DNA from: Pinus tabuliformis
Taxonomy: Eukaryota > Streptophyta > Pinopsida > Pinales > Pinaceae
Reading direction: 5' to 3'
Assembly: GCA_031772625.1 (NCBI GenBank)
Contig: CM062820.1
Span: 314,000,783 to 314,064,782, forward strand
DNA length: 64,000 nucleotides
The position numbers and the translations under genes were made by a program. Numbering within the stretch: position 1 is the first letter of the stretch; each line of letters opens with the position of its first letter. The notes under the pieces were generated by a model. It had not been told where the DNA came from. It did not search any database and saw only the letters and a list, made by a program, of their open reading frames with translations. Of this stretch, positions 10,980 to 22,182 are shown in pieces.

Positions 10980-11810
10980 TTTAGTGCAACATCGATAAAA
11001 CTCTAACAGATATTGTCACTCTGGCCTCGATTGTAGATGATCTCATCAATATAGGTAACAAATTCAATAATTAAAAAACCAAAAGGTGAGTTGAATAGAT
11101 CATTTGAAATGATAGATTTCGACATCCTTTATTATTGTTTAGGAGTATTAGTATAGAAAATGCAAGGTAGACTGTTGTGTCTTTATGTCACAGACCAAGG
11201 ATGAGAAGAAATATATAAATTATTAAATAGCATGGTATAAGTCGATTACAGGTTCTTTTGAAATGAGAATGGAATTCTCCTTGTGCGAGTTCTAATCTTG
11301 TGGGTATAACTTTAAATAAGAAACTGGTAGTTATGGGGTTGGAATTTTCTCACAATTCATGAAAAGTCCCAAATTTTTTCACTAGAAAGAAGCAGAGCGA
11401 GTCGTCAGGTTTATGGAAGGGAACACCCTATCCACAGGAAGATAACTTGAAATTAGTCGGGCATATTATTTCTCGTCTTCTTATACATGTGTGCTTTGGA
11501 AATATAACCACATCTAAAGACTCAATAAGAGCTCTGGTAAAGTTTATAGATGTGAATCACTTCTAAGAAAACCCATCGCTTAATGACAATTGAGCGAGGA
11601 ATATGTAAAAAGATTCAATATTAAACTCAGTCATAAAAAGGAAGTTGGGGTATCTATCATCTTGCCAACAAACCGATTCCACCATAATGTGAAAGGCAGG
11701 TTAACTGCGAAACCTCTTTCGCACTTTGTAGTATTGTTGCCTCTTGAATTCCAACAAGTAATTTGGCTGCTTAGATCCACAAAACTCATGCCAGGTAAAC
11801 TCTACATGAT
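10980..11810 (+). mobile_element. Ty1/copia pol relic
   Basis: Around 11029-11046 the plus strand codes IVDDLI, matching the YVDD active-site box of copia reverse transcriptase. About 20 codons later it codes FEMIDFDILYYCLGV, matching the well-conserved FEMTDLGLLHYFLG box. RNase H-like wording may follow up to about 11810 but is uncertain. The copy is badly broken and small. It lies between the two R1 direct repeats, which suggests an element reduced to a core between relics of its ends. Judged old from its decay. Confidence 0.55.
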
Positions 11811-12016
11811 ATAATTGTTACGTGGAAGCTAGACACATGCTCTAGTTTCCCTCTAAAAGAGGGTAAGTCAAAATATTATGACAAGCTTAACTGTAATTTG
11901 ATCATACACTATTGAGGTATTGCATGGAATAAACAGTATACTATCAATTCACTAATGAAGAACTCAAAATAAATGAATTTCTTATTGCTACAATACTGCC
12001 ACTCTTGGAATTCTTG

Positions 12017-12196
12017 AATAAAGAACCTAACCTGCATGGTAAAAGCTTCCTAGAATAGACTACCTCCTACCTAGAAGTCTGTCCCCTCTAAAAAATATAG
12101 AACCCTTCTCTACTATGCACTTTTCTTAAAAATAAATCTGTGCATAAAACAAAACTAAGTAAAACACCTAAATTAACAAAAGCGAGCATCTAAGAC
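12017..12196 (+). repeat. Direct repeat R1, copy 2
   Basis: Second copy of the 10440-10620 repeat, about 1.58 kb downstream, with roughly 85-90% identity by eye. It runs directly into the first copy of repeat R2. Confidence 0.6.
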
Positions 12197-12372
12197 TTTA
12201 TTTTTATGTTCAGCAGTGATGAAAAGCATGTCAGTGACACTCATGTGTACGTCAACAAGGAATTCTTATGGCATTTCCTCTCTAGAAAATGACAAACAAT
12301 GTGAAAATAAATGTAAAGGTGAGGATGAACCTACAACCATGCACTGAAGAGCACCTCTGTAAGAAAGAATGA
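12193..12372 (+). repeat. Direct repeat R2, copy 1
   Basis: About 180 bases repeated at 14193-14375 with few differences, including GACTTTATTTTTATGTTCAG, AGTGACACTCATGTGTA and AATGACAAACAATGTGAAAA. Because R1 and R2 adjoin here but R2 stands alone at 14.2 kb, they are separate repeat families or separately cut pieces of one element. Confidence 0.6.
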
Positions 12373-12611
12373 GATCGATCTATAAAATCTTTTGTTTTTT
12401 TATGATAACATATCAGTTTTTGTTTTTTATTTGTGATTTGAGGATTTGGCTTCTGTTTTTCATTGAATTATATCTAGAAAAGGAAATTATTACCATAGTT
12501 ACTTGTTTCCAAATGTTGAGGTTGTAAGATTTTCTTTTCTTACAAGATTGATTGTGTGACAGTTAGAGGCTTAGACCTATAATTAATGAAATTATCACAT
12601 CTGAAATAAAA

Positions 12612-12860
12612 TCCAAATCAGCAGCACTAAATGCATCGCGGCCTCCTATAAATCAAGTTTCAAAAACAGCAGTGCTTGGTTTGAACCATTCAAATAGAGC
12701 AGGGTTGGCCGGTTACAAAATTCAAGGCAAACAAAAATATCAGAATGATAGAATAGGCATAGCTCCAACACCTACAATAGGTCGAGTTTCATCTTTAGTG
12801 GTTCCTATGGGTCCGGCTCAAGTGTCATCACAGGAGATTTTAGAGTCTTTTATCTCTTAG
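12612..12860 (+). CDS. Possible exon of unrecognised host gene (a)
   Basis: An open stretch ends at a stop at 12858-12860. Its translation has ordinary, non-repetitive composition, with peptides such as AALNASRPPINQVSKT, LGLNHSNRAGLAGYKIQG and TIGRVSSLVVPMGPAQVS. Base composition is more GC-rich than the surroundings. No internal ATG start or domain is recognised. The next two coding-looking pieces on the same strand (13148-13295, 13584-13664) make a dispersed host gene or gene fragment plausible. It could equally be part of an unidentified element. Confidence 0.3.
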   Translation, partial: SKSAALNASRPPINQVSKTAVLGLNHSNRAGLAGYKIQGKQKYQNDRIGIAPTPTIGRVSSLVVPMGPAQVSSQEILESFIS

Positions 12861-13147
12861 GTTTCTGCAATCTTCATAGGTGTGTAGATCATCTTCCGGA
12901 TTCATTGCATTAGTTTATTGTTGCTCGACATTTTGAACCATCAACAGTGATTCATCTTCAAGAGAAATTTTCAATTACTAGGTGAACTTCACCTTTTATG
13001 TATACCTACCATTCTCTTCTTGAGTTATCTGCACTCATCTTTACATTATTTTTTTTTTCAAATTTCATATGATACCCCTTCTCCTTCAATTTCTTGGTAT
13101 GCATTGACATGACAACATTGGAAAATTATAGAAAATCATGTTGTAGT

Positions 13148-13295
13148 TGGAGAAATGATGGAACTGAAGTCTACAGTTCAGGGTAAATCCAGCTCACCGA
13201 ACACACTAAATGGAGATTTAAGCTGGAATCTTGATTCTGATTCTGCTCGTGCAACTGGAGGCTACAATTTGGACTTCTCCTTGATGGTTCTGCAG
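13148..13295 (+). CDS. Possible exon of unrecognised host gene (b)
   Basis: The stretch is open in the frame giving MMELKSTVQGKSSSPN and GDLSWNLDSDSARATGG, and ends in a consensus plant splice donor (CAG|GTATGT at 13293-13301). Upstream lie a pyrimidine-rich run and a TTGTAG that could serve as acceptor. The Ser/Asn/Asp-rich peptide looks like a real linker region. I do not recognise the family. Confidence 0.35.
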
Positions 13296-13583
13296 GTATG
13301 TACCATGAAGTCAGTGCTTTTGTAAGAGAGAAATCATATTTCTTTCATGTGATAGTTAACTTGCTTAAATCTTATATCATGGTCAACTAGTGAACTGCTT
13401 ATTTGTCCGAAGTAAACTTAAACATCAATCCAGCAAAGTTTGTTGTCATTGTGGAACGCTGATTTGCCAATAAAAGTTGTTTGGTAGGCATGTTATGGAA
13501 TTGCTTTCATCTACATGTTTACATGTTTCAACTGATGTGTGGAAACCTGCTTTGACTTGGGCTGACAGAGTGAATGCTAGCAG

Positions 13584-13664
13584 CTTATTTGTGAGATTTT
13601 GTGTGCTACCACTGAGGAAACATTTGTTGATTCTGCCGTTCAAACAACTAGACTTGCAAGCAAG
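13584..13664 (+). CDS. Possible exon of unrecognised host gene (c)
   Basis: Between CTAGCAG and GCAAG|GTTCC lie exactly 27 codons giving LICEILCATTEE and TFVDSAVQTTRLASK, amphipathic and helix-like as in a helical-repeat protein. Its phase (0/0) fits the phase-0 end of the preceding candidate exon. Other frames over the same bases are also open (plus 13477-13788, minus 13712-13446), which lowers confidence. Confidence 0.28.
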
Positions 13665-14192
13665 GTTCCTGCAAAAGAAACATGATTGGTTACAGTCAAT
13701 TATTTTATTCAATTTTTCTATAATTCAGAGATCAGCAAAAGAATATTCAAGTTCTTATTGTTCCAACTTCCAGTTTAGCTTGATTTAATATTTTCATGTG
13801 CAGGCCTTTTTCTATGGTATTTTATAACAAACGTTTACCATGATGACATAAATTTGACCAATATTTTTAGGCAGTTTCTGTCACTTTATAGATAAAAATA
13901 GAGAAGTTCTAGTGACTTGCGTTCTACTACTAAAAAATGTCTAAGTCTTAAAAGTTGAACTGATAGGTAGTGGTACTATTTTCCTATTAGAGACATTTAA
14001 AGCATAATGTGACCAGGTAGATGATAATGACCTTCATTGTATGCAACAAACACTGATGTTTTATGTTCTATACACTGGGAAGTGGAGTTTTACAACTAGA
14101 TTTGAGGAGAAGCCCAAGGAGCTCCACACATCATCACCACATTACGGTAGGTCACTTATCCTTGTGTTGCTTTAGGATGAGAAAGGAAGAAA

Positions 14193-14375
14193 GAAAGACT
14201 TTATTTTTATGTTCAGTGGTGATTAAAAGCAAGTCAGTGACACTCATGTGTATGTCAACAAGGAATTCTTAGGGAATTTCCTCTCTAGAAAATGACAAAC
14301 AATGTGAAAATAAATGTAAAGGTGAGGATGAACCTGCAACCATGCAGTGAAGAGCACCTCTGTAAAACAAAATGG
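14193..14375 (+). repeat. Direct repeat R2, copy 2
   Basis: Second copy of 12193-12372, about 2.0 kb away; the left boundary falls at AAAGACTTTATTTTTATG and the right boundary after CACCTCTGTAA. Confidence 0.6.
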
Positions 14376-14579
14376 GGATAGCAAGCTAGGTCACACTAGA
14401 AGGAAACAATCAGTTGAAAGGCCCCTAACCATTAACTAGGGCTAAAGAATCCCAGATACTGAGCCTATGGCCCAAAACACATTTGAATAACATATGCAAG
14501 ATTATGGATTAAATGGGACATGTAGTAAACATGCATAATTGCATATTTTGAAGTCTAGTTAATACTTTGTGGCCATAAC

Positions 14580-14792
14580 TATGCTTTTTCTAGGCATGCA
14601 ACAGACTTTTATGCACTCCTCTCCCCATTTTTGACGTTTTTGCTTATCAAGTTTCAAGTGTTACTTATACTACCAAATAATTTTATATTTGATTTTAAAA
14701 CAAGTGTCACTCTAATGAACATCATAGTGGAATTTGGATATAGAACATCGTTTCTCCTTAAATTTAGAACCTGTTGGCTGAGACAATTCATC

Positions 14793-14828
<36 letters not shown>
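14580..14828 (+). repeat. (AT)n-linked dispersed repeat R3, copy 1
   Basis: About 220 bases, including TATCAAGTTTCAAGTGTTA, CACTCTAATGAACATCATAG and AACCTGTTGGCTGAGACAAT, ending in TCATCTAATTATATAT and running into an (AT)n tract (about 14798-14828). It is repeated at 16540-16800; the last 60 bases recur once more at 16390-16455. Confidence 0.7.
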
Positions 14829-14831
<3 letters not shown>

Positions 14832-14909
14832 GAAATGTATTTTTTAAACAGAATCAGTATGGATTTGTTTGTAACTAGGGTTATGAGATAAATGTCTAAG
14901 AATAATCAA

Positions 14910-14964
<55 letters not shown>

Positions 14965-14996
14965 TACTGATTCTGTTTAAAAAATACATTCCAATT
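14828..14996. repeat. 33-nt inverted repeat with (AT)n core
   Basis: The left arm 14828-14860 and right arm 14964-14996 are reverse complements with one mismatch (arms contain GTATTTTTTAAACAGAATCA). The interior holds GAATAATCAAGTATAT followed by (AT)n. That is the reverse complement of the TATACTTGATTATTC flank found after the (AT)n tracts at about 16509 and 16809. The whole is therefore an inverted insertion related to R3 and could extrude as a cruciform. Confidence 0.75.
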
Positions 14997-15485
14997 GTTG
15001 GAGCTCCACTGGATGTTTGAAATTTGAATATTCATATTGACACTGGAGTAATGTGACAATTTGAAGAGAATTCTTGTGTTTACATGTGTTGGAGAAATTT
15101 ATTTCTTTGTTAGTAAAGTGTTGTGTTGACACCTACTACTATGTAGAGCCTTCTCACATTTGTGAATGGGTTGGAATTTCGACTGTTTGAGAATGCCACT
15201 GGTTATAAACTATTCGTTTGATTCATATGAAAGTTTTTCTCTATTTACATCCAACCAATGCTCTCAACCATCAATTGTAATTGTTGGAACATTGCTTCTA
15301 AGCAGCTTACAGTATGTCCCTACACAACCAATTCATTATGTCTTTGACAGTGCACACTCAACTATCTGAGGAGTATAAGGGTATGTGTGGGTATTTCTTC
15401 AAGTTCTCATGGTTATTTGATGTAAAGAGAAGAGAAAGCACTAGCACCTCTATTCTTTAATAATAAAGGGAAATGTATATGTATA

Positions 15486-15489
<4 letters not shown>
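14997..15489. other. No recognisable feature
   Basis: Anonymous sequence; the ORF at 15166-15369 has no features of a gene. Confidence 0.4.

Positions 15490-15556
<67 letters not shown>
15490..15556. repeat. (AT)n microsatellite
   Basis: Long alternating AT tract after GTATATGTCT. Confidence 0.95.
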
Positions 15557-15559
<3 letters not shown>

Positions 15560-16385
15560 TTAAACATGTGGGAGTGCTATATTAAACTCCTGGTGTAAAT
15601 AGGCTAAAAACAGTAGCATCTGACCACCAGAATCTAAATTGATAGCACATGGATTCATGAGGGTTTCTCAGCCTTGTTCATCTTGAAAGAATTTATTTTA
15701 GTTGAATATTAATTTTAAAAGGAGTCAATTGAAATACGATTGAGAAAACAGTGTTATTGATTGACATATAGAAGAGTAAAGTAGCATTCCAATTTGGCAT
15801 TGACAAAAGGGACCGTGTTTTTCCTGTTGTTGGCATTTTCCATGGCATAAAGCTAACAAACATAACTAGCCTCACATGCTCACTGAAAAATAATGAGCAG
15901 AGAAATTTGTACTCATAATTGCACCAACAACAGGCTTTGTAAGCAATTATGAGCAGGGATTGCAGAGAACGAGTTTCACTTCCACAAAGGATCTGTGTTG
16001 GTGAAGTGAGTGGGTTATAAGTCCCTTGTTTATGGATCAGATTTGAATTCAAATGCACCAAACATTAGAGACTTAGTTTTGATCTGGAAAAGTAAAAATA
16101 AAGTTGTCAATTGATGGACACATTAATAATTCCTACCTATAGTAATCAATGATAACAAGAGAATTTAATGGTAATGGTAAGGCAACACTCTCTTCAGAAG
16201 ACAATGGCCCTTATGGTAAAGATTAGAGGCTAGTCAAGCCCCTCTTAAAGGGGTCAAATGATGTAAGTATACTATGCCAAGACTTTCCTAACAAAATCTA
16301 AAGGCTGCCAACCTAGGGGTCACCAAAACTCAACTAGTGCAAACCTCCCAAGCCACAATGAGTAAGTAACAATACAATTTTTTGA
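15557..16385. other. No recognisable feature
   Basis: The minus-strand open frame 16061-15693 (122 codons) has no recognisable domain, and its Cys/Leu-rich translation and lack of start context do not support a gene. Confidence 0.4.
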
Positions 16386-16389
16386 GATA

Positions 16390-16447
16390 TGAACATCATT
16401 TCTCTTGAAATTTAGAACCTGTTGGCTGAGGGATCAGACAATTCATC

Positions 16448-16514
<67 letters not shown>

Positions 16515-16743
16515 CTTGATTATTCTTGTTAGCCCTTTTTCTATGTATGCAACGGATTTTTATGCAATCCTCTCCCCAATTTTGACATTTCTTCTTATCA
16601 AGTTTCAAGTGTTAGTTATACTACCAAAGAATTTTATATTTTATTTTAAATCAAATGTCACTCTAATGAACATCATAGTGGCATTTGGATATAGAACATC
16701 ATTTCTCTTGAAATTTAGAACATGTTGGCTCAGACAATTCATC

Positions 16744-16807
<64 letters not shown>

Positions 16808-16830
16808 CACTTGATTATTCTTGTTAGATA
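16390..16830 (+). repeat. (AT)n-linked dispersed repeat R3, copies 2 and 3
   Basis: The R3 tail (AATTTAGAACCTGTTGGC ... TCTAATTATATAT) occurs at 16405-16455 and 16708-16755. Each is followed by (AT)n (16452-16509; 16748-16800) and then by ACTTGATTATTCTTGTTAG. The R3 body (16540-16745) lies between. The dinucleotide tract is thus an integral, length-variable part of the repeat. Confidence 0.7.
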
Positions 16831-16849
16831 TATGGGACATCATACATCC

Positions 16850-19340
16850 ATAAGGAGATCAACATAATTCTTTCATTCAACTTAAACGTTTGGAATGAAT
16901 TAATCCAGAGGCGATTTCTATTAGTATGAAGTTATATTTCCAACTAGAAGATTGTAGCATCACCATTGCTACAGGTTGAACACTTTCTCGACTACTTTAT
17001 ATTTCAGGCTATAATATAAGCCCATGAAAATTCTAGATCTAATGAAGCAAGATGAAGAATGCTCTGCTTGTGGTTTTATATTTCATTGAACGACAAAAAA
17101 CTAGGATTTTTTTGTGAAGATGGGAGAAGTTCAACAATGCAGGTTCATCCATCAATCATCTAGCATGATAACTATGACAACATCTACCAGAAATAGGTTC
17201 CTTGACTATGTGAAGGTCAAGATTGTTGTTCATCATATTTCTTATTAGGCTATCTTGAAATACAATGGTGCATATATCTATATAATTTCCATCTTTAGTG
17301 GAAATGGATATCAAGGGATTAGGAAGAAAATTTAGAACAAGGAAACAATGATTATGGTAGAGAGACTTTGAAGTAATACTCAAAGAAACTTACAACCACA
17401 ATTTTGACAAAATGCTATATTTCTACAATTTGGATATTCATATTCATTTAGGAAACCAAATAATAAACATGCAATGGGTGAGGATTCCCTCCCAAATGGG
17501 GATGAATTCACCCATAGATAAACACACAATACAAATAGGCTTATGATGGGCTACACTTCAAGAGTGCTAGCTATTATACATGCCTACTAGTCATGTTAGA
17601 TTCTTTCCCAAATACATTACTTACGAATGGCTAGTCTTCTCAGAACTTTTTTATTGGTGCAAGGAAAAAGCAGAAAATTATGTTATCAGTTGCTTGATTC
17701 AAGAGATGGCTACAAAAAGGGAGGGTATAGCATGATTCATATACAATACATAATACAAATCTTGGCACATGGTTGGTTAGAGTTTGCAATGAATCTGGAA
17801 ATTGGAAAAGACCTCTAAGAGATAGAATTTCACAAGATATGAGAGAAGGGACTTAATACATGCTCCATATTATGTTATCAAAAATATCTCATTCCTAGGG
17901 ACAAAGATATTAAAGGCTTGTTTTCCATGGTCCAATTTGAAAAAAATCTCAGAACGATACCAGAAAAATGTCCAAGTGGAAAAATCTCCCATGGTTGTGC
18001 ATTCTCAAATTCGATTTTTTTATGGTACCACCAATGTCATGCGTAATGAAAAGTGTCTTGGTAGCCTTAATTAGTCTATGTTGTCTAGGATAGAAATGAA
18101 ACACATCATAAAGATAAATTAGCTTTAACCTTACCAAACTTGAAGCAGGAAAACAACTCCGTAATCAAATATCAAATTAAAATAGGATGGAACAAGCTAG
18201 GCATCAACAAAGCATCAAGGGACCCTTTAATCTGCATGACATCATTATTACTTCATAGCAATGTCAATGTAGAAATATTTCTTGCAGAAAGACGTTGAGT
18301 ACTATAGGGATCATGACAACTCTCTTTATTTAAATAAATTCTAAATATCAAGGCAGTTACAGCAGCAATATTTCTGTAGAATCCCAAGATTTTGCAGGTT
18401 TCTATACATGTCAACTAGAAACTAGTAAAGGGCAGAAACAATGTGCCAATTGAGAATCCAAGAATGTTGAACTAAAGCCCTTGAGGAATTTCCTTCCAGG
18501 TAAGGTAAAATGTTATACTTTTTACCGCTAAATGTTACAACCTAGGCTCTATTGTAGTTTATTGGAAACAATGATTAAATTTTGAAGAGTGCAGATGACG
18601 TTGGAAAACTTAGTTGCATGATTGAAGACATATAATGAACAAACAAAATATGAGTAGGGTTATCAAAGAATAGAGTGTGCATCTTAAATATGTGACATAA
18701 CATTCTAGGAAGTGAGCTAAGAACAACGTGTTTAGAATTACAACATTCTTATAAGCCCAATTCAACCTCTGATTCAATAATGCACACCAAGGCTCTTTGT
18801 TGACATGCGAACTATAGTAGTTGTAGTGGAGATACAACCTTGAGTTGGCCCATCTTCCTAGTATATTGATTTGATGATGAATTGATAATACATTTTCTAT
18901 ATTTTATGGCAAGTTTAAATCAGACTAAACTGTAATATGATCTATCTTCTCCCTTGATTGATGGACAAGAAAGGATCCAATCTAGGACTACTAGATGGAA
19001 AATCAATCGAAGAAGATTGAAAATCAATATTTTTCCACAATGCTTAGTGTTCATGCATGTAGATTTTTTAGGGAAAATGATGTCATACTAGAGGGATGCC
19101 TTGATTTATAAGAAAGTTTAATGGTTTTTTGGATTTGTTCAAAACAGGGGAAATGTGGCTCTATATTGCAAGGATAGACTTCAGATGACCATGGTAAATA
19201 AATCTCTTGTAAATGATACTATCTAGTGAGATAATATCATGTCCATTAGTACTCTACTAAAACCAAGCTCAAATTATCGAAGGTGTTCAAAGGTCAAGGC
19301 AAAGAGAGATATTTCTTTTTGCAGCTTTAGAGAGTAATCT
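16850..19340. other. No recognisable feature
   Basis: About 2.5 kb of anonymous DNA. Short ORFs (17627-17818 plus, 17949-18137 minus, 18610-18837 minus) lack motifs. No RNA gene or element end recognised. Confidence 0.45.
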
Positions 19341-19345
19341 AATGC

Positions 19346-20002
19346 TGTTAATATTTGGATAGGCTCCAAACACCGGGTATGTAATTTCACCTAAAACCAA
19401 CCAGCTCTAATAACTTGAGTTTGATATTTCTTCTAAGGTTTGTATTCTAATCTCCAAACCTTGATAATTCTCCTAGGGGTTGTCCTCTACTCTATGATAA
19501 GAAATTAATATAACAAGCTCTATGGTATAACGTGGCAAGGGTAAATGGAATTCACATGATCTATAAGTAGAGTTTGAGGATTTCATAGCTTGTATTATGA
19601 GATAAGTGTAATATACCCTATAGAAACAAAGATAAATGCAAATAACATCCATATATTTAGTATAAAGTAATAACAATACTCAATGCAATTGTAATGGTAA
19701 CCAAGATAAGATACCTTGATTATTAGGAGCACAATGTTCACTTGCATCTTCTAGGAGGGAACCTATAGTAGAGAAAAGCTTAGTTACAATAGTAATCCAA
19801 GGCATATTTTACAATGATTTTACCTCTATATATACTACTTTCTAACCTTCTATAACATTCTAGAGGAGGAAAACCTTCTAGCAAGTCCTCTCATAATAGT
19901 TGCAGTCACACTACTACCATGATTGTCTAATAATGACGACCTTTCTTATATAACCATATATTAATCTATTTGTTAAGGGTTAGGGAGGGTAGGACCCTAA
20001 CA
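19346..20002 (-). mobile_element. LTR of broken chromovirus-like element H
   Basis: On the minus strand an LTR starts TGTTAGGGTCC at 20002, directly after a polypurine tract (20015-20003, reading AAGGGGGAGGACA). A TATA-like GTATATATAGAGG lies near 19840. The far edge at 19346 (TGTTAATA on the plus strand, so ending TAACA) is my best guess. The neighbouring internal DNA codes a chromodomain-like end. Broken fossil. Confidence 0.45.
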
Positions 20003-20140
20003 TGTCCTCCCCCTTAGAGAACAACCTTATCCTCGAGAGTTGAGATGTGGAAATTGGTGTAGAATGTTAGCAGGCTGGAGGGTGACACCTCAAGTGGTCT
20101 TTGCTTCCATTTTATTAAAACTTATTGAGCAGTGCGGGGG
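20003..20140 (-). mobile_element. 3' coding end of element H (chromodomain-like)
   Basis: Read on the minus strand, words such as KWKQRPLE and ISTLEDKVVL resemble the C-terminal chromodomain tail of plant Ty3/gypsy chromoviruses, which ends just before the polypurine tract. Only this short end is seen; the rest of the element is not recognisable, and the copy is broken. Confidence 0.4.
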
Positions 20141-20841
20141 TAGAGATGTCTCTCATAGTGCTTGAGGACTACTTCTAGTTGCAACCAAATGGAGCCTTCT
20201 GCATCCAATTCTAATACACTAGTTCTAACAATGCAATTGGATCCAAACACTTTCTATTTGGGGCTTGTTTCACTTGATTACTGTACATGTGGCTTGAGCA
20301 ACCCATAATTTATGTGTTTTGGATTGGTTAATGGTAGAGAACTGTGTTTTACTTCTCCATTGGTTAGATTAGTGGAATTCCCTTAAAATATTAGTTAAAC
20401 ATATCTTTATAAATAGAGATGCATTTCCTTATTGGTACTCATGGTTGGAGTGTGGGAGAAAGACCTAAGCATTCTCATATTTTGGAGATTTATATATTTA
20501 GAAAAAAAAAATAGACACCATTCCTTTAACTGCACCTAGGGAGTCAGGTCAACCTAATAACCACCTCTTTTGGGTTAGGATGTAAAGTGGTGTGTTACAA
20601 TATTTTGGCTATTATTAATTGTTGGGTAGTGTATCCAAGCTCCAGTTTGTTTGGTCAATGGAAGATAGGGAAGAAGAAGTCCTCCTTGAGGTTACAAACC
20701 CTAACCAAGATAGCAAGGCACTTACTCATTAATAAGAATTTGGTTTGTGAATCTTCTAAGGTTTGTTTGAGAACAAAAAAGGTACAATTGAGGCTCATTC
20801 CAAGCACAATAAGCAGACAACAAAGGATTGAAGTTAGTTTG

Positions 20842-22170
20842 TGTTAAAATTGGCAACTAGGTCAAAATTCCACTTTGGACATCTGATTTCATGAATATGA
20901 TTATTGCATTAAATTCCTCTTTTTGAGAGGACCAAATTCGACATAAATATCATCAAATTTGGACAACGAAAAATATACTTTTGAATTTAATCCCTCACAT
21001 ATGCAAACTGTCAAGGTCGGCTTGGGGTAAATTATTCAAGTGGAACCCTTCTCCAAATCCTATAAATAGAAGTCTCCCCCAACCATATAGGACACATCCT
21101 ATCACCTATTTTCTCTCTCAGAAATGGCCGCAAGAGGAAGGATACTCTAGCGAAGAAGGAAGGGATAAATTGACGTCTTGGTTGGGCTGTCTGAAGGACC
21201 AAGTTCCTTAGGAAGGAGGCCGAGCCTGTTAAAGGCTTGTTTGAATTTGTTTGGACTGTTTTGTGGGTGGTTCAGTGTCTACAACAGGTTAGAATTGTAG
21301 TAGAAAGGAAGCTACATTCATGAGGGACATTTGTATGTTGTTTGGGCTTATCTTTGGTTGGGCTTTATCTCCTATAGTAGGCTACAACACTAGTTGTGTA
21401 CTTCAGGTGGGCCGTAGGCCTAGATCACATTGGACAAGGGGCTGAAGAAATGATAGGAGGCCGCATCACTTGGAGTTCTTGAACAAGAGGTTGTGTCACT
21501 TGTTTTGGGGCTGGTTACTAGCCCAGATCAACAACGAATTGGAGCAAAAGTGTTTGGAAGGAGGCTGCAGTCAAGGAAGAGGTTTGAATGGTGAGGAAAG
21601 GGTGTTGTAGCAGCCTGCCAAAAAACCTTACTAGTGACCAGACTTGTACCAGCATGTGAGGGTGCTTGTATGTAGGCATATCAACTACAAGGAAGACAAT
21701 CTAGGAGCAGTGAAAGATGACTGTAGTAGCTTTCCATCAAACCCTAACCAGAACACCAGAATACAGAAGCTTTTGTAACAGTATGACTCAAGCCTAAGAG
21801 GGACCAAATTGTCTTCTCCAGAATTGCATTTCTAAGTCATCTATGTATCTAAGGACAGTGATATTGAATATCCAAATTCAATATTTCACTTAAATTATTG
21901 TACTCTCTATGTTGAACATTTGATATTAATAGTAAGAAGAATTGATCAAGGGTTTTCCCCATCTTGGGGTTCTTCCCTAGCTTGAGCCATATCCTTGTGT
22001 TATCTCATCTTTCTTGTCTTTTGGATCTATTTCTTATGTTCTTTCTTCAGTTACTATAAATAATGATTCATATGATTTCTAATGGAAATGATATGGTTTG
22101 ATAAATGGGATAACATTGAATATTGAAGAAACTGACCTAAGCAAAGAACATGTTAACCTACAAATTAACA
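20842..22170 (+). mobile_element. 5' LTR of broken element I
   Basis: The right edge is strong: AAATTAACA (to 22170) is followed by TGGTATCAAAGC (22171-22182), a primer-binding site for initiator tRNA-Met. The left edge TGTTAAAATT at 20842 is inferred from the matching 6-base terminal inverted repeat. The LTR would be about 1.33 kb, with a TATA-like CCTATAAATAG near 21059. No partner LTR was found; treated as an old broken element. Confidence 0.5.
21059..21069 (+). promoter_or_regulatory. TATA-box-like site in LTR I
   Basis: CCTATAAATAG followed by pyrimidine-rich CTCTCTCAG about 50 bases on, the usual layout of a plant LTR core promoter. Confidence 0.4.
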
Positions 22171-22182
22171 TGGTATCAAAGC

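Noticed and set aside
13446-13712. Cys-rich minus-strand ORF (88 codons)
   Set aside because: Overlaps the better-supported plus-strand exon candidate and lacks a recognisable cysteine pattern.
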